A stretch of 37,440 nt of DNA from Paenibacillaceae bacterium (GTDB taxonomy: Bacteria; Bacillota; Clostridia; Lachnospirales; Lachnospiraceae), in assembly GCA_015057715.1 (NCBI GenBank), contig SVDS01000037.1:1-37440 (forward strand). Reading direction: 5' to 3'. The notes below the pieces were generated by a model. The model saw only the letters and a list, made by a program, of their open reading frames with translations. It searched no databases and was not told the DNA's origin. The position numbers were made by a program, and so were the translations under genes. This document shows positions 7,928 to 16,722 of the stretch, one piece after another; the stretch's first letter is position 1; every line of letters starts with the position of its first letter.

Positions 7928-9457
7928 TTATAACCTGTGGTTATATAAGCTCATACCGCCACATCGTCTTATCTCTGTATTGGGGTGATTCTTTAAATAC
8001 TCCAGTGCAAGTTGGGGAACATCTGTGCCAAATCGCTCTAACACGGGACACTGTTTGTAAACTTCATATCCTCCTGTTCCGCTTGCGCGGTAATCGCTCA
8101 TACACAGCTTCAGCTTCCGGTCCTCAATTGGTTTGCCATCAAAAAGAATGCTTACCACTCTGTCTCCTACCGGTCTTTCCAGATCAATCTCATATGTAAT
8201 GCCGGCAAAATAATCATAGTTATAATGCTCCACCTTAGGCTTTAGGAATACATCTGATATCTCAACCATACCATGATGCAAAGTGAAGTATTCTCCGCAG
8301 CGTTCCAGCGCCTGCTTTAAAACTTCCTGGGTAACCTCCAGTACCACCAGAGTATTGGAGAAAGGATAAACTCTTACAAGATCCCGCATGGTGACATGTG
8401 CAGGAAGTGCAATGGGATTATTGCCAAGTCCGATGCAGGATATATCGGCTTTGGTATATTCCATCTGTATCTGATTAAAAAAGTCAGCCACCTGACTTCC
8501 GCCAAGCGCCATTTCAAGCTTTTCTTTCTCCGGTATGGCTTCCTTTAAGCTTCCGATTTCAAGATCCAGCCAGTTTTGTACCTGTCCCTCCAACGGAAGC
8601 AATGATTCATAAGGCTCCCTGTTGTGGCAGGATCCTGCTGGCAATATGGAGGAAGATACTGTGCAGCTTCCACCTTCATATTCCATTTCAATGCAGGCAT
8701 ACTGAACAGCATTGGCAGTCAGCTGCAGAGTGTGGGTTCCAAAGCAGTCTCTCCCCTTAACTGTCATATGCTGGTGAGCCGTTAACAAAATATCGTAATC
8801 AAGCTCTTTTAAAATCCGGTATCCGATATTTTCATTGCCGGGTGTCAGCACTGCTCCGGTCTCCAGATCACATTCATAACCGCCATGATAGATACAGACC
8901 GTGATGTCAGATTCCCTTTTCAGATGTTCCAGTTCTTTCTTGGCTGCAGCAAATGCATCCGTAATCTGGATTTGCTCCAGGTGTTTGGGGTTTTCCCATA
9001 CATTTACGTAATCTGTAACAATACCGGCAACTCCCAGGCGAAGCCCGTTTTCTAATTTAAAGATATAACTGGAGGTAATTCCTGTATCCCCTTTTAAGTC
9101 ATTTGCATTGGCACAAAGGCAGACTGCATTTAGTTTTTTCATATAGCCCGCTAGCCGGTCATAACCAAAGTTAAAATCGTGATTTCCAGGAACAACTGCG
9201 TCATACAAAGCCGCATTGTACACCTGCGCCAAGGGTTCAGTTTCTAACAGTTCTCCGGCCTGTTCTGTGATAAAAGCCGCCATGGGGGAGCCGGATATGG
9301 TGTCTCCCCCATCAAAAATCAGCGTATTCCCATCCTTTTTAAAATTGGAAATACAGTTTAACAGTCCCATGGGACGTTCCGTCTTATCCCCATAACTGGT
9401 GGGAAACAGATAGCCATGAACATCCGAAGTATAATAAATTTTTGCGTTTCTTTTCAA
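7928..9457 (-). CDS. 5'-nucleotidase / 2',3'-cyclic phosphodiesterase-like metallophosphoesterase
   Basis: A 509-residue protein of the UshA/CpdB type. The N-terminal calcineurin-like domain shows the metal-binding motifs in order: D12-x-H14 (TSDVHGY), FDGGDT, GNHDFNFGYD, YHGGYE and TAHQHM. The C-terminal half matches the 5'-nucleotidase C-domain (TLHHGMVEISD, then SDYRASGTGGYEV). Family members release phosphate from nucleotides or cyclic nucleotides. UshA/CpdB relatives are usually exported, but this protein has no signal peptide and should be cytoplasmic. It starts 4 bases after the phnE stop, so it belongs to the phn operon and probably processes what that transporter imports. The exact substrate cannot be read from sequence. 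Confidence 0.88.
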   Translation of the reverse strand: MKRNAKIYYTSDVHGYLFPTSYGDKTERPMGLLNCISNFKKDGNTLIFDGGDTISGSPMAAFITEQAGELLETEPLAQVYNAALYDAVVPGNHDFNFGYDRLAGYMKKLNAVCLCANANDLKGDTGITSSYIFKLENGLRLGVAGIVTDYVNVWENPKHLEQIQITDAFAAAKKELEHLKRESDITVCIYHGGYECDLETGAVLTPGNENIGYRILKELDYDILLTAHQHMTVKGRDCFGTHTLQLTANAVQYACIEMEYEGGSCTVSSSILPAGSCHNREPYESLLPLEGQVQNWLDLEIGSLKEAIPEKEKLEMALGGSQVADFFNQIQMEYTKADISCIGLGNNPIALPAHVTMRDLVRVYPFSNTLVVLEVTQEVLKQALERCGEYFTLHHGMVEISDVFLKPKVEHYNYDYFAGITYEIDLERPVGDRVVSILFDGKPIEDRKLKLCMSDYRASGTGGYEVYKQCPVLERFGTDVPQLALEYLKNHPNTEIRRCGGMSLYNHRL

Positions 9458-9461
9458 TCAT

Positions 9462-10271
9462 TTACCCCCTTGCCAGCTTCACCCGGATTTTGGTGGAAAT
9501 ATATTCCACGATCAGAACCAGAAGTATGAGCCCAACCAGAATAGCACCAGCCTCATTCCACCGGTAGGCATTCATGGCAAAGATTAATGGAGCTCCAATA
9601 CCTCCTGCTCCAACCAGACCAAGAACTGTGGCATCTCTTAAGTTAATATCAAACCGGTATATCACCGTTGAAGCAAAGTTCGGAATCAGCTGAGGCAAAA
9701 TTCCATACCGGATCTTCTGAAACGTGTTGCAGCCGCATGCATCTAAAGATTCCAGAATTCTGGTATCCAGATCCTCTATGGCCTCTATGTACATCTTGGA
9801 AACCATTCCGATGGAACAGACCGACATGGTAAGAAGCCCTGTAAATGCTCCCGGCCCGCTGACGCGGATAAACATCAGTCCATATACAAAGGCAGGAATG
9901 GTCCGCACCGCCATAATCACCAGACGTGTCACATAAGCAATGGGGGCTGGCATTAAATTAGATGCGGATAAAAAAGACAGGGGAATTGCCAGAAACGCTC
10001 CCACAATCGTGCCTAAAAATGCAATACAGACAGTCTCCAAAAGCAGATAAGGCACTCCCTGAAGGGTAAAATTAAACAATAGCTTCCGGTCCGGATGAAA
10101 GATACCGCTTAAAATGTTTCCGGCAATCTGTACTCCGGAAAGACCGGTTTTTGATACGTCCACTGCCGATCCTGACCAGATAAGCAAAGCAAGGACAATG
10201 GCAGAGACCGTAACCTGGTACACAGTATTTCTGGGACGTTCTTCATAAGCCTTTTCAATCTGTTTATTCAT
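9462..10271 (-). CDS. phnE: Phosphonate-type ABC transporter permease PhnE (second)
   Basis: A 269-residue inner-membrane permease with about six TM helices. The cytoplasmic coupling (EAA-like) loop reads ESLDACGCNTFQKIRYGILP, followed by a C-terminal PhnE stretch VGAGGIGAPLIFAMN. Its AGGAGG ribosome binding site overlaps the stop codon of the preceding phnE at 10282, so the two permeases are translated together and probably form a heterodimer with PhnC. PhnE families carry phosphonate, phosphite or phosphate-like oxyanions. Confidence 0.92.
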   Translation of the reverse strand: MNKQIEKAYEERPRNTVYQVTVSAIVLALLIWSGSAVDVSKTGLSGVQIAGNILSGIFHPDRKLLFNFTLQGVPYLLLETVCIAFLGTIVGAFLAIPLSFLSASNLMPAPIAYVTRLVIMAVRTIPAFVYGLMFIRVSGPGAFTGLLTMSVCSIGMVSKMYIEAIEDLDTRILESLDACGCNTFQKIRYGILPQLIPNFASTVIYRFDINLRDATVLGLVGAGGIGAPLIFAMNAYRWNEAGAILVGLILLVLIVEYISTKIRVKLARG

Positions 10272-10281
10272 ATGCCACCTC

Positions 10282-11103
10282 CTATACCAGTTTCCGGCGG
10301 CAGTAACGGCTCACCGTTTCTATGAAAAATACAGTAACAAACAGCATGATAAGTATCATACCAACACTGGGATACTCTCTCCAGCCCAGCTTCTCATTTA
10401 AAATCAATCCCAGACCGCCTGCCCCCACATAACCCAGAATGGCAGCATAACGTACATTTCCCTCAAAGCAGAATAGCCCGTTAGATATATAGGATGGGAG
10501 TACCTGGGGAATAATAGCACGGACAAATGCCCGGACTTTAGTAGCTCCAATGGCTTCCATAGCTTCAAATGCACCCATATCAGCCGTCTCAATTTCTTCG
10601 TAAAGAATTTTTCCCATATAAGCAAATGTGAACACAGCAATGGCAGTGGTTCCTGCCAGAGTACCCAGTCCAAAAACGTAGGTAGCAATCAACGCAGTTA
10701 CCAGAGTCGGGAGCGTTCTCACAATACTTAAAAACAGCCTCATAATACCAACTGCTGCATTATTTTTAACAATATTAGTGGAAGCTGCCATGGCAAAGGG
10801 AATCACTGTGACAGCACCGATCACTGTTCCAAGAAGTGACATCTTTAAGGTATCAAATAACGGTTTCCAGACCTGTGCGCTGTATCCCCATTCGGGAGGT
10901 GCCATCATTCCAAGAATGACGAAAAACTGGCTTCCCCGTTCCCGTAAAACTCCTAAATCAAATCCTGTAATCTTAACGGAAAGAGCAGTGAAAAGTACCA
11001 GAATCAGTGCAATAAGAGGGAGTCTGGATGCTGGCTTTAAGACTGTTTTTCCGTTTGAAAGAACCATTTTTTTCGGCGGAAATATCTTGTCATAAATGCT
11101 CAT
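10282..11103 (-). CDS. phnE: Phosphonate-type ABC transporter permease PhnE (first)
   Basis: A 273-residue permease paralogous to the next gene. It has a cytoplasmic N-terminus of about 28 residues, TM helices, the coupling loop EAMEAIGATKVRAFVRAIIP, and the C-terminal motif GYVGAGGLGLILNEKLGW. The start codon overlaps the phnC stop by 4 bases (ATGA), implying translational coupling. Two separate phnE genes are common in Gram-positive phn loci. Confidence 0.92.
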   Translation of the reverse strand: MSIYDKIFPPKKMVLSNGKTVLKPASRLPLIALILVLFTALSVKITGFDLGVLRERGSQFFVILGMMAPPEWGYSAQVWKPLFDTLKMSLLGTVIGAVTVIPFAMAASTNIVKNNAAVGIMRLFLSIVRTLPTLVTALIATYVFGLGTLAGTTAIAVFTFAYMGKILYEEIETADMGAFEAMEAIGATKVRAFVRAIIPQVLPSYISNGLFCFEGNVRYAAILGYVGAGGLGLILNEKLGWREYPSVGMILIMLFVTVFFIETVSRYCRRKLV

Positions 11104-11858
11104 CCCACTGCCTCCTCTTCTGTTTTACCTTCATAGATTTCATCAAGAATTTCCTGGGTAACTTCTGAAGCCGGACCATCGTAAACTATCCTGCCTGCCC
11201 GGATCCCAACCACACGGCCTGCATATTGCAGTGCCAGGTCCACATGATGAATGTTTAAGAGAATGGTGATATTCATCTCCTTGTTGATCCTTAGGAAGTC
11301 ACCCATAACCTGCTTTGCCGTAACTGGATCCAGAGAAGCAACCGGCTCATCGGCCAGAATAATCTGAGGGTTCTGAGCAAGAGTTCTAGCAAGAGCAACC
11401 CGCTGCTGCTGTCCTCCGGAAAGCTGGTCAGCCCGGACAAATGCCTTGTCTAAAATTCCCACTTTATCAAGTGCCTCTAACGCTTCCAGCTTATCCTTCT
11501 TTGGAAAGATTCCAAAGAGAGCCTTAAAAAACGGAAGATCCGGTACCTTTGACATGAGAACGTTGTTAATTACCCGGGTTCTGGTCACCAGATTAAAGGA
11601 CTGGAAGATCATACCGATTCTGCGGCGGAAACGGCGCAGAGCTTTCCCTCTTAAATCCATGACATTGACTCCGTCTACCGTAAGAGTCCCTTCTGTTATG
11701 TCATGCATTCGGTTAATTGTTCTTAAAAGTGTTGATTTACCAGCGCCGGATAAACCGATTATGGCAACAAATTCTCCCTGCTCAATCTTTAAATTAACGT
11801 CTTTTAAAGCCTGAAAGCCGTTGGAATAGGTTTTTCCCACCTGATTAAATTCAATCAT
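11100..11858 (-). CDS. phnC: Phosphonate-type ABC transporter ATPase PhnC
   Basis: A 252-residue ATPase. It has Walker A GLSGAGKSTLL, Q-loop MIFQSFNLVTR, signature LSGGQQQRVALARTL, Walker B IILADEPVASLDP and an H-loop in LNIHHVDLA. It energises the two PhnE permeases. I prefer the ATG at 11858 (MIEFNQVGKTY, the usual PhnC N-terminus), with GAGGG 5 bases upstream. The in-frame ATG at 11870 has no ribosome binding site. It is separated from phnD by a terminator-like hairpin, so its expression is probably lower than that of the binding protein. Confidence 0.94.
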   Translation of the reverse strand: MIEFNQVGKTYSNGFQALKDVNLKIEQGEFVAIIGLSGAGKSTLLRTINRMHDITEGTLTVDGVNVMDLRGKALRRFRRRIGMIFQSFNLVTRTRVINNVLMSKVPDLPFFKALFGIFPKKDKLEALEALDKVGILDKAFVRADQLSGGQQQRVALARTLAQNPQIILADEPVASLDPVTAKQVMGDFLRINKEMNITILLNIHHVDLALQYAGRVVGIRAGRIVYDGPASEVTQEILDEIYEGKTEEEAVG

Positions 11859-11877
11859 ACATACCCTCATTTCCCAG

Positions 11878-11921
11878 AAAAAAACGGAGGCGCGCTTTTT
11901 CTTCCGATCACGTCGCCTCCG
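11878..11921 (-). terminator. Intra-operon attenuating terminator between phnD and phnC
   Basis: Minus-strand CGGAGGCG (11914-11921) pairs perfectly with CGCCTCCG (11885-11892) across a 21-base loop, followed by seven T (11878-11884). The phnC ribosome binding site lies only about 10 bases further on. Partial termination here would favour the binding protein over the membrane complex. Confidence 0.8.
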
Positions 11922-11939
11922 CAGCCTGTTTTATATTAT

Positions 11940-13055
11940 TTATTTGGCATTTAATTCCTTGATCATCTTCTGTGCTGCACGTTCATCATCATAATCGGAG
12001 CTCTTAGCCGCCTGATAACCCTTGTGGCTGTAAATAGCAATTACTTTCTTGCCTTCATCCGTATTTCCGATGTTGATCATAGCAGTCTGGACTGCTTTTT
12101 TGAAATTGTCATCCATGATCTTGGAAGTCTTGCTTACACTGACTGTATCATTGAAGATTGGAGGGGTTACACCAATGACATTGGTCTCTTCCCAGATTGA
12201 ACCGGTTCTGCCATACTCTGATTTCCATTTTTCCTCATAATCCCTGCGTGCATCTGCATATGTACATAAAACGTCTACCTGACCGGAAGCCAGTCTGGCA
12301 AATGCGCTGCCATAAGAATCGGACTGAACTGCATGGGAAAGATTTAAAATATTTTTCTCAAAGTTCTTCTGAAGCCATAAAGATGGGTAAATGTATCCTG
12401 CTGATGAGGAAGAGGACATTACGCTCCAGTTTACGCCGTCTAAATCTTCAAAGGTCAATGCTTGTCCGCCATTAATCTTTGCTCCCAGTGCTTTTCCTTT
12501 CTCAGAAGGTCCTGCAATGATCAGTGCCCGGTAAGAAGTTGCCTGATTTGTGGACGCCTCAGTTGCCTTGCCGTCATTCCAATCCTTTGCACTATCGGAA
12601 TTCTTGCTCAGACCATCTCTGGTTGCAGTCAGAAGTACTTCTGCTCCATCATCATAAAGGACGTAAGTTCCTCCTGGAATAAAACCGATGTCTGCGGTAC
12701 CTGCAGAAAGAGCTTCCCCCACTGCTTCATAGCTGGTTCCAACCGTAATTACCACTTCTCCGATATCATAGCCCTCTTTGCCCAGTTCTGTCTTTAACAG
12801 ACCTTTTAAAGGCTCTGTAGCGGTGACGATTTCCTGTGGCTCTCTGGAAGGTACAAAATAAACATTCAGCTTATCAATCTTCTTATTTTCTGCCTTTGTC
12901 TCCGCTGCGGTTGTTGCTCCTGCTGCTGCAGAAGTGCTTTCTGTCCCTGCTGCGGTTGTCTCTGCCGGTGCTCCGGTCTTACCTGCGCCAGAACATCCGC
13001 CAATCATTGATGCGCAGAGTGCTGCTGCCATTAATACAGAAACTGATTTTTTCAT
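11940..13055 (-). CDS. phnD: Phosphonate-type ABC transporter substrate-binding lipoprotein PhnD
   Basis: A 371-residue lipoprotein. The signal peptide MKKSVSVLMAAALCASMIGG ends in a lipobox IGGC, followed by a low-complexity Thr/Ala/Glu linker to about residue 58. The mature domain matches PhnD-type periplasmic-binding-like proteins: LNVYFVPSREPQEIV, then GTADIGFIPGGTYVLY, and SSSSAGYIYPSLWLQ lining the expected anion site. It delivers ligand to PhnC/PhnE. Family members bind phosphonates, phosphite or phosphate; I cannot assign the ligand. The ribosome binding site is AAGGAG. It begins 52 bases after the lacI stop and is probably co-transcribed with lacI. Confidence 0.93.
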   Translation of the reverse strand: MKKSVSVLMAAALCASMIGGCSGAGKTGAPAETTAAGTESTSAAAGATTAAETKAENKKIDKLNVYFVPSREPQEIVTATEPLKGLLKTELGKEGYDIGEVVITVGTSYEAVGEALSAGTADIGFIPGGTYVLYDDGAEVLLTATRDGLSKNSDSAKDWNDGKATEASTNQATSYRALIIAGPSEKGKALGAKINGGQALTFEDLDGVNWSVMSSSSSAGYIYPSLWLQKNFEKNILNLSHAVQSDSYGSAFARLASGQVDVLCTYADARRDYEEKWKSEYGRTGSIWEETNVIGVTPPIFNDTVSVSKTSKIMDDNFKKAVQTAMINIGNTDEGKKVIAIYSHKGYQAAKSSDYDDERAAQKMIKELNAK

Positions 13056-13107
13056 ACTGCTCTCCTTTTCGTGTGATTCATCGGTTTTTTCTTGGGATCA
13101 TGAGGCA

Positions 13108-14082
13108 TTACGCGCTGTCACCCACCTCCAGCTTGGTGGGAAGATAAATTGTCATATTGTCTTTCCGGCCTTCTGTAATCTGTTCCAGTAAAAGCTTGAT
13201 GGCAGTCTGCCATACAATATCAGGAAACATACGGACTTTGGTATAGGTGGGCCATTTGGATTCAATGGTCTCAATATCCTTGTAGATCACCACCGCAATA
13301 TCCTTTGGCACACGAAGCCCTGCATCCTGAAATGCTTCCAATGCTCCTTCTGCAACTTCTTCACTTCCTAAAAGAACCGCTTCCGGAAGATGACCCGATA
13401 AAATGGCTTTCTTTGCCAGCTCATAGCCGCTTTCCCGGCTGATTTCGCCTATGTAGAAATTCTCTTCCGCATAATATCCGCTCTCCATAAAGGAATCCCG
13501 GATTCCTTCCAGTCTCCGGTAACCGATCTTTACCTGTCCTTCTTCATAAAGACCGCCTATAAAGCCGACAGAACGGTACTTTTTCCGCACCATAAGATAA
13601 TCAAGCATCTCACAGATTCCCTTTGTAAAATCCATAACAATGCTGTCATACTCATAATTCTTAGGATCCGAGTTAATAAATACGATGCAATAGCTTTGCA
13701 TCCTTAAAAACTCCATCTCCTCCTGGGAAAAAACACCAAAAGCCATAATCCCGTCATATTCACCCGGCTGATTCTTATCCAGACGGCAGAATTTCACTTC
13801 CTGCTTTCCAGACATGGACTTTACTATTAAGTCCAGGGAGGATAGCCTGATATTGGTTCTGTCTGTACGGATAATATGCCAGTCAGCCACTCCTATGACA
13901 ATTTCCTTCTTTTTCTGCGCGTGACGCATTCTGGGTGGGACATATTTTAATTCGTGGGCAATTTTAAATATCCTCTTTTTTACCTCCGGGCTCACCGCAA
14001 TGGTCTCATCCTGGTTCAACACCCGGGACACTGCAGCGGCTGAAACACCCGCAAGCTTTGAAATCTCTTTAATCGTAGCCAT
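13108..14082 (-). CDS. LacI-family transcriptional regulator of the phn operon
   Basis: A 324-residue LacI/GalR protein. The N-terminal helix-turn-helix reads MATIKEISKLAGVSAAAVSR and continues VLNQDETIAVSPEVKKRIFK, with a hinge before residue 60. A periplasmic-binding-like effector domain follows (VIGVADW, YRSVGFIGG, PEAVLLGSEEVAEGAL). It is first in the transcription unit leading to phnDCEE and the nucleotidase-like gene, and probably regulates that unit and itself. LacI control is unusual for a phosphonate-type transporter, which is more often under Pho control. That may mean the ligand is an organic phosphoester with a sugar moiety, but this is inference. Confidence 0.9.
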   Translation of the reverse strand: MATIKEISKLAGVSAAAVSRVLNQDETIAVSPEVKKRIFKIAHELKYVPPRMRHAQKKKEIVIGVADWHIIRTDRTNIRLSSLDLIVKSMSGKQEVKFCRLDKNQPGEYDGIMAFGVFSQEEMEFLRMQSYCIVFINSDPKNYEYDSIVMDFTKGICEMLDYLMVRKKYRSVGFIGGLYEEGQVKIGYRRLEGIRDSFMESGYYAEENFYIGEISRESGYELAKKAILSGHLPEAVLLGSEEVAEGALEAFQDAGLRVPKDIAVVIYKDIETIESKWPTYTKVRMFPDIVWQTAIKLLLEQITEGRKDNMTIYLPTKLEVGDSA

Positions 14083-14108
14083 AATCTATATCCTCACCTT
14101 TCAAATTC

Positions 14109-14137
14109 ATTATAATAACAGTCCATGCCACCGTCAA
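14109..14137 (-). promoter_or_regulatory. Sigma-A promoter of lacI-phnDCEE
   Basis: Minus-strand TTGACG (14132-14137), a 17-base spacer and a perfect TATAAT (14109-14114), about 27 bases upstream of the lacI ATG. Confidence 0.8.
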
Positions 14138-14143
14138 TACGAA

Positions 14144-14159
14144 TAGTAAATTTTTACTA
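14144..14159. promoter_or_regulatory. Perfect 16-bp palindrome upstream of the lacI promoter (candidate operator)
   Basis: TAGTAAA and TTTACTA are inverted around a TT centre and end 6 bases upstream of the -35 box. Size and symmetry fit an operator, but it lacks the central CG typical of LacI/GalR sites, so the assigned protein is uncertain. Confidence 0.4.
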
Positions 14160-14203
14160 AACTTTTACCAAAGTATATCAAAAACTTTGCATAATTAGAA
14201 ATA

Positions 14204-14231
14204 CCGGAAAGAAATTAAAGTTTCCTTCCGG
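14204..14231 (-). terminator. Probable terminator hairpin after topB
   Basis: CCGGAAAGAAA (14204-14214) pairs with TTTCCTTCCGG (14221-14231), 11 bp with one mismatch and a 6-base loop, 15 bases past the topB stop. The minus-strand T tract after it is short and interrupted (TATTTCT), so termination may be weak. Confidence 0.55.
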
Positions 14232-14246
14232 CATCCAGGTACACTG

Positions 14247-16454
14247 TCAGTCTTTCTCTCCTCCTAAATTCAGCTTTGCAAACGCATCTGCAAAAGGAGA
14301 ATTGATGGGCTCAGCGACCTCATTTTTCTGCTTATTTAAATATTTCGCCACATCTTTCTTGGAGACTCCGGCACCTTCCTTCGTCCGGCGTTCTTTAAAG
14401 GCAGTCAGCTTTTCTTTATAACCGCATCTGCAGACAAAGATCTGTCCGTCTCCTTTTCCTTTCAGTTCCAGCTTTTTATGGCAGACCGGGCATCTGGCAT
14501 TGCTGGTTCTTGAAATCACTTCCCGATGTCCGCATTCCCGGTCCTGACAGACTAACATCTCACTGTTTTTTCCTTTGACAGAAAGCATCCGCTTTCCGCA
14601 AACGGGACATTTGGTATTGGTAAGATTATCATGACGGAAATTTCCTTCTCCACTCTTGATCATCTGAATTAATTCTTCTGAGTACAGTCTGATATCTTTC
14701 ATAAAAGAACCACGCTTCAGTTTTCCGGCTGCGATAGAAGACAGTTTCATCTCCCAGTCAGCAGTCAGCTCCGGCTTTTTTAAATCCTCCGGAACCAGAG
14801 TCAGAAGCTGCTTTGCTTTTGATGTCAGGTAAATGTCTTTTCCTTTTTTCTCAAGGAGAAAGCTGGAAAATAGTTTTTCTATAATATCCGCTCTGGTTGC
14901 CACAGTTCCCAGACCTCCGGTTTCTCCCAGGGTTTTTGCCATATCCCGGTCCTTTGTCTCCAAAAAGGAGACAGGATTTTCCATGGCTGAGAGGAGGGTA
15001 GCCTCATTAAATGGTGCCGGCGGCTTTGTCTTCCCTTCCGTCAGCAGCAGAGTAAAGCCTTTTACCGGATCGCCCTTTTTCACAGAAGGAAGATTCTGTT
15101 CTTTTACTTCCACTTCTTCATCCTCGTCTTCGTCCGGGGTTTCATAGACTTCCTTCCAGCCGGGTGCTTTTACCGTTTTTCCTCTCGCAACCAGGTTTTC
15201 TCCCCCTATCAGCACCTCAAGCTCGGTCTGTTCATATTCAAATGGGGGATACAAAACTGCCAGAAATCTTCTGACTACCAGGTCATAGACCCGCCTCTCA
15301 TCAATGGTCATATGATCCATCTGAACAAACTGTTCTGTGGGAATGATGGCATGATGATCGGATACTTTTTTATCATCTACAAAATAGGGCTTTGCTTCAA
15401 TCTTCACATTGTGCAGTTTCCCTGCAAGCTTTCTGTAAGGCCCCACACCGCAGGCTTCCAGCCTTTCTTTGATCGAGGGGACAATATCAGAGCTTAAATA
15501 CCGGGAATCTGTTCTTGGATAGGTCAGCACTTTATGATTCTCGTACAGCCTCTGCATAATATTCAGGGTTTCTTTTGCTGAATAATTAAACTTCCGGTTT
15601 GCCTCTCTTTGAAGCTCTGTCAAGTCATACAGCTGGGGAGCAAAGCTCTTTTTGGGAGTGCTTTTTACTTCGGTAATTATACCGTCTTTTCCGTTATCCA
15701 TCTGCTTAAGCAGTCCTTCTAAGCGTTCCCGGTCAAAAGAACGGTAACTTTTCGATTTTTCATCCCGCCAGATAAATGTTAACGCAGGCTGGGAAGCCTT
15801 TGCTGTTATACCATAATAGGACTTTGGTACAAAGTTTTTAATCTCTTCTTCTCTCCTTGCAATCATTGCCAGGGTAGGAGTCTGAACACGTCCGCAGCTT
15901 AACTGGGCATTGTATTTGCAGGTCAGAGCTCTGGTTGCATTGATTCCCACCAGCCAGTCCGCTTCTGCACGGCACATGGCTGCATCGTAGAGATTATCGT
16001 ATTCATGTCCGTTCTTCAGACGGGCAAAACCTTCGTTGATGGCTTTATCTGTAACAGAAGAGATCCAGAGCCTTTTAATTGGCTTTTTGTTTCCTGCTTT
16101 TTCCAGAATCAGGCGGGCTACCAGTTCCCCTTCCCGTCCCGCATCGGTTGCAATGATGATTTCTCCCACATCATTTCTGTGAATCTGTTTTTTCACCACG
16201 CTGTACTGCTTTCCGGTCTGTTTGATTACCTCAAGCCGGAACTGATCCGGCATCATGGGAAGATCTTCCATCTTCCATTCCTTATATTTAGGATCGTAAT
16301 CCTCCGGGTCTGCCAGGGTGACTAAATGGCCTAACCCCCAGGTAATCACATAGGCGTTCCCTTCCAGGACACCTCCCTGATTCTTTGTACAGTGAAGCAC
16401 CCGGGCAATATCCCGGGCGACGGATGGTTTCTCTGCTATAATTAAAGATTTCAT
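14247..16454 (-). CDS. topB: DNA topoisomerase III
   Basis: A 735-residue type IA topoisomerase that relaxes negative supercoils and decatenates DNA through a tyrosyl-DNA intermediate. The N-terminal TOPRIM domain has E8 (IAEKPSVA) and the D104 region (TDAGREGE). SCGRVQTPTLAMI lies at about residues 186-198. The catalytic tyrosine is Y312 in TYPRTDSRYL. The C-terminal part has two Cys4 zinc-ribbon-like modules (CPVCGKR with CQDRECGH, then CPVCHKK with CRCG), followed by a short basic tail. The start has GGAGG 6 bases upstream. It appears to be a single-gene unit. Confidence 0.96.
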   Translation of the reverse strand: MKSLIIAEKPSVARDIARVLHCTKNQGGVLEGNAYVITWGLGHLVTLADPEDYDPKYKEWKMEDLPMMPDQFRLEVIKQTGKQYSVVKKQIHRNDVGEIIIATDAGREGELVARLILEKAGNKKPIKRLWISSVTDKAINEGFARLKNGHEYDNLYDAAMCRAEADWLVGINATRALTCKYNAQLSCGRVQTPTLAMIARREEEIKNFVPKSYYGITAKASQPALTFIWRDEKSKSYRSFDRERLEGLLKQMDNGKDGIITEVKSTPKKSFAPQLYDLTELQREANRKFNYSAKETLNIMQRLYENHKVLTYPRTDSRYLSSDIVPSIKERLEACGVGPYRKLAGKLHNVKIEAKPYFVDDKKVSDHHAIIPTEQFVQMDHMTIDERRVYDLVVRRFLAVLYPPFEYEQTELEVLIGGENLVARGKTVKAPGWKEVYETPDEDEDEEVEVKEQNLPSVKKGDPVKGFTLLLTEGKTKPPAPFNEATLLSAMENPVSFLETKDRDMAKTLGETGGLGTVATRADIIEKLFSSFLLEKKGKDIYLTSKAKQLLTLVPEDLKKPELTADWEMKLSSIAAGKLKRGSFMKDIRLYSEELIQMIKSGEGNFRHDNLTNTKCPVCGKRMLSVKGKNSEMLVCQDRECGHREVISRTSNARCPVCHKKLELKGKGDGQIFVCRCGYKEKLTAFKERRTKEGAGVSKKDVAKYLNKQKNEVAEPINSPFADAFAKLNLGGEKD

Positions 16455-16483
16455 TCTATTCCTCCAATGGCATTTCTATCTTT

Positions 16484-16512
16484 ATTATAGCTCATTGGAC
16501 GAATTATGACAA
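16484..16512 (-). promoter_or_regulatory. Sigma-A promoter of topB
   Basis: Minus-strand TTGTCA (16507-16512) and perfect TATAAT (16484-16489) with a 17-base spacer, about 30 bases upstream of the topB ATG. Confidence 0.75.
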
Positions 16513-16579
16513 CTGGCGGCATACTTCATAGACTATCACGGTATCTTCCTGCCTCGCTTGTGTATGTGTTTTTTATACC

Positions 16580-16716
16580 AAAAAAGCCGTACTGTCATGC
16601 GGTAACAGGTACGGCTTTTTCGTAGGAGTCATGATCCCTCACGGGTCAAATGAAGGATGCAATCAGAGGGTTAGTCTGATGTTAGAATATTCACACGTAG
16701 TTAGGATTAACTAACT
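16580..16716 (-). ncRNA. Candidate structured small RNA, copy 1
   Basis: A roughly 137-nt minus-strand element in the 324-base gap between topB and the esterase. In RNA order it has a 5' hairpin, AGTTAG / CTAACT with hexaloop (16699-16716); a conserved GAATATTC; a hairpin CAGA/TCTG whose loop is CTAACCC; a hairpin GACCC/GGGATC closed by a GUGA tetraloop; a single-stranded ATGACTCCTAC; and an intrinsic terminator with 7 bp (GCCGTAC/GTACGGC) around CTGTTACCGCATGACA, ending in six T (16580-16585). Its own promoter-like sequence is immediately upstream. A second copy lies at 20356-20497. Accessible CTAACCC and UCCU-like segments would suit pairing with Shine-Dalgarno sequences. I do not recognise the family; a mobile palindromic repeat is the main alternative. 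Confidence 0.6.
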
Positions 16717-16722
16717 GTCATA

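Noticed and set aside
7924-7944. Inverted repeat TATAACC / GGTTATA at the end of the phosphoesterase gene
   Set aside because: It falls in the last codons and stop, has no T tract, and the arms are A/T-rich; probably chance.
12462-12797. A 111-codon plus-strand ORF
   Set aside because: Antisense shadow of phnD with no ribosome binding site and no recognisable domain.
16580-16621. T-box interpretation of the ACCGCATG loop in the repeated element
   Set aside because: It resembles part of the T-box core by eye, but the full core, specifier domain and downstream gene on that strand are missing.
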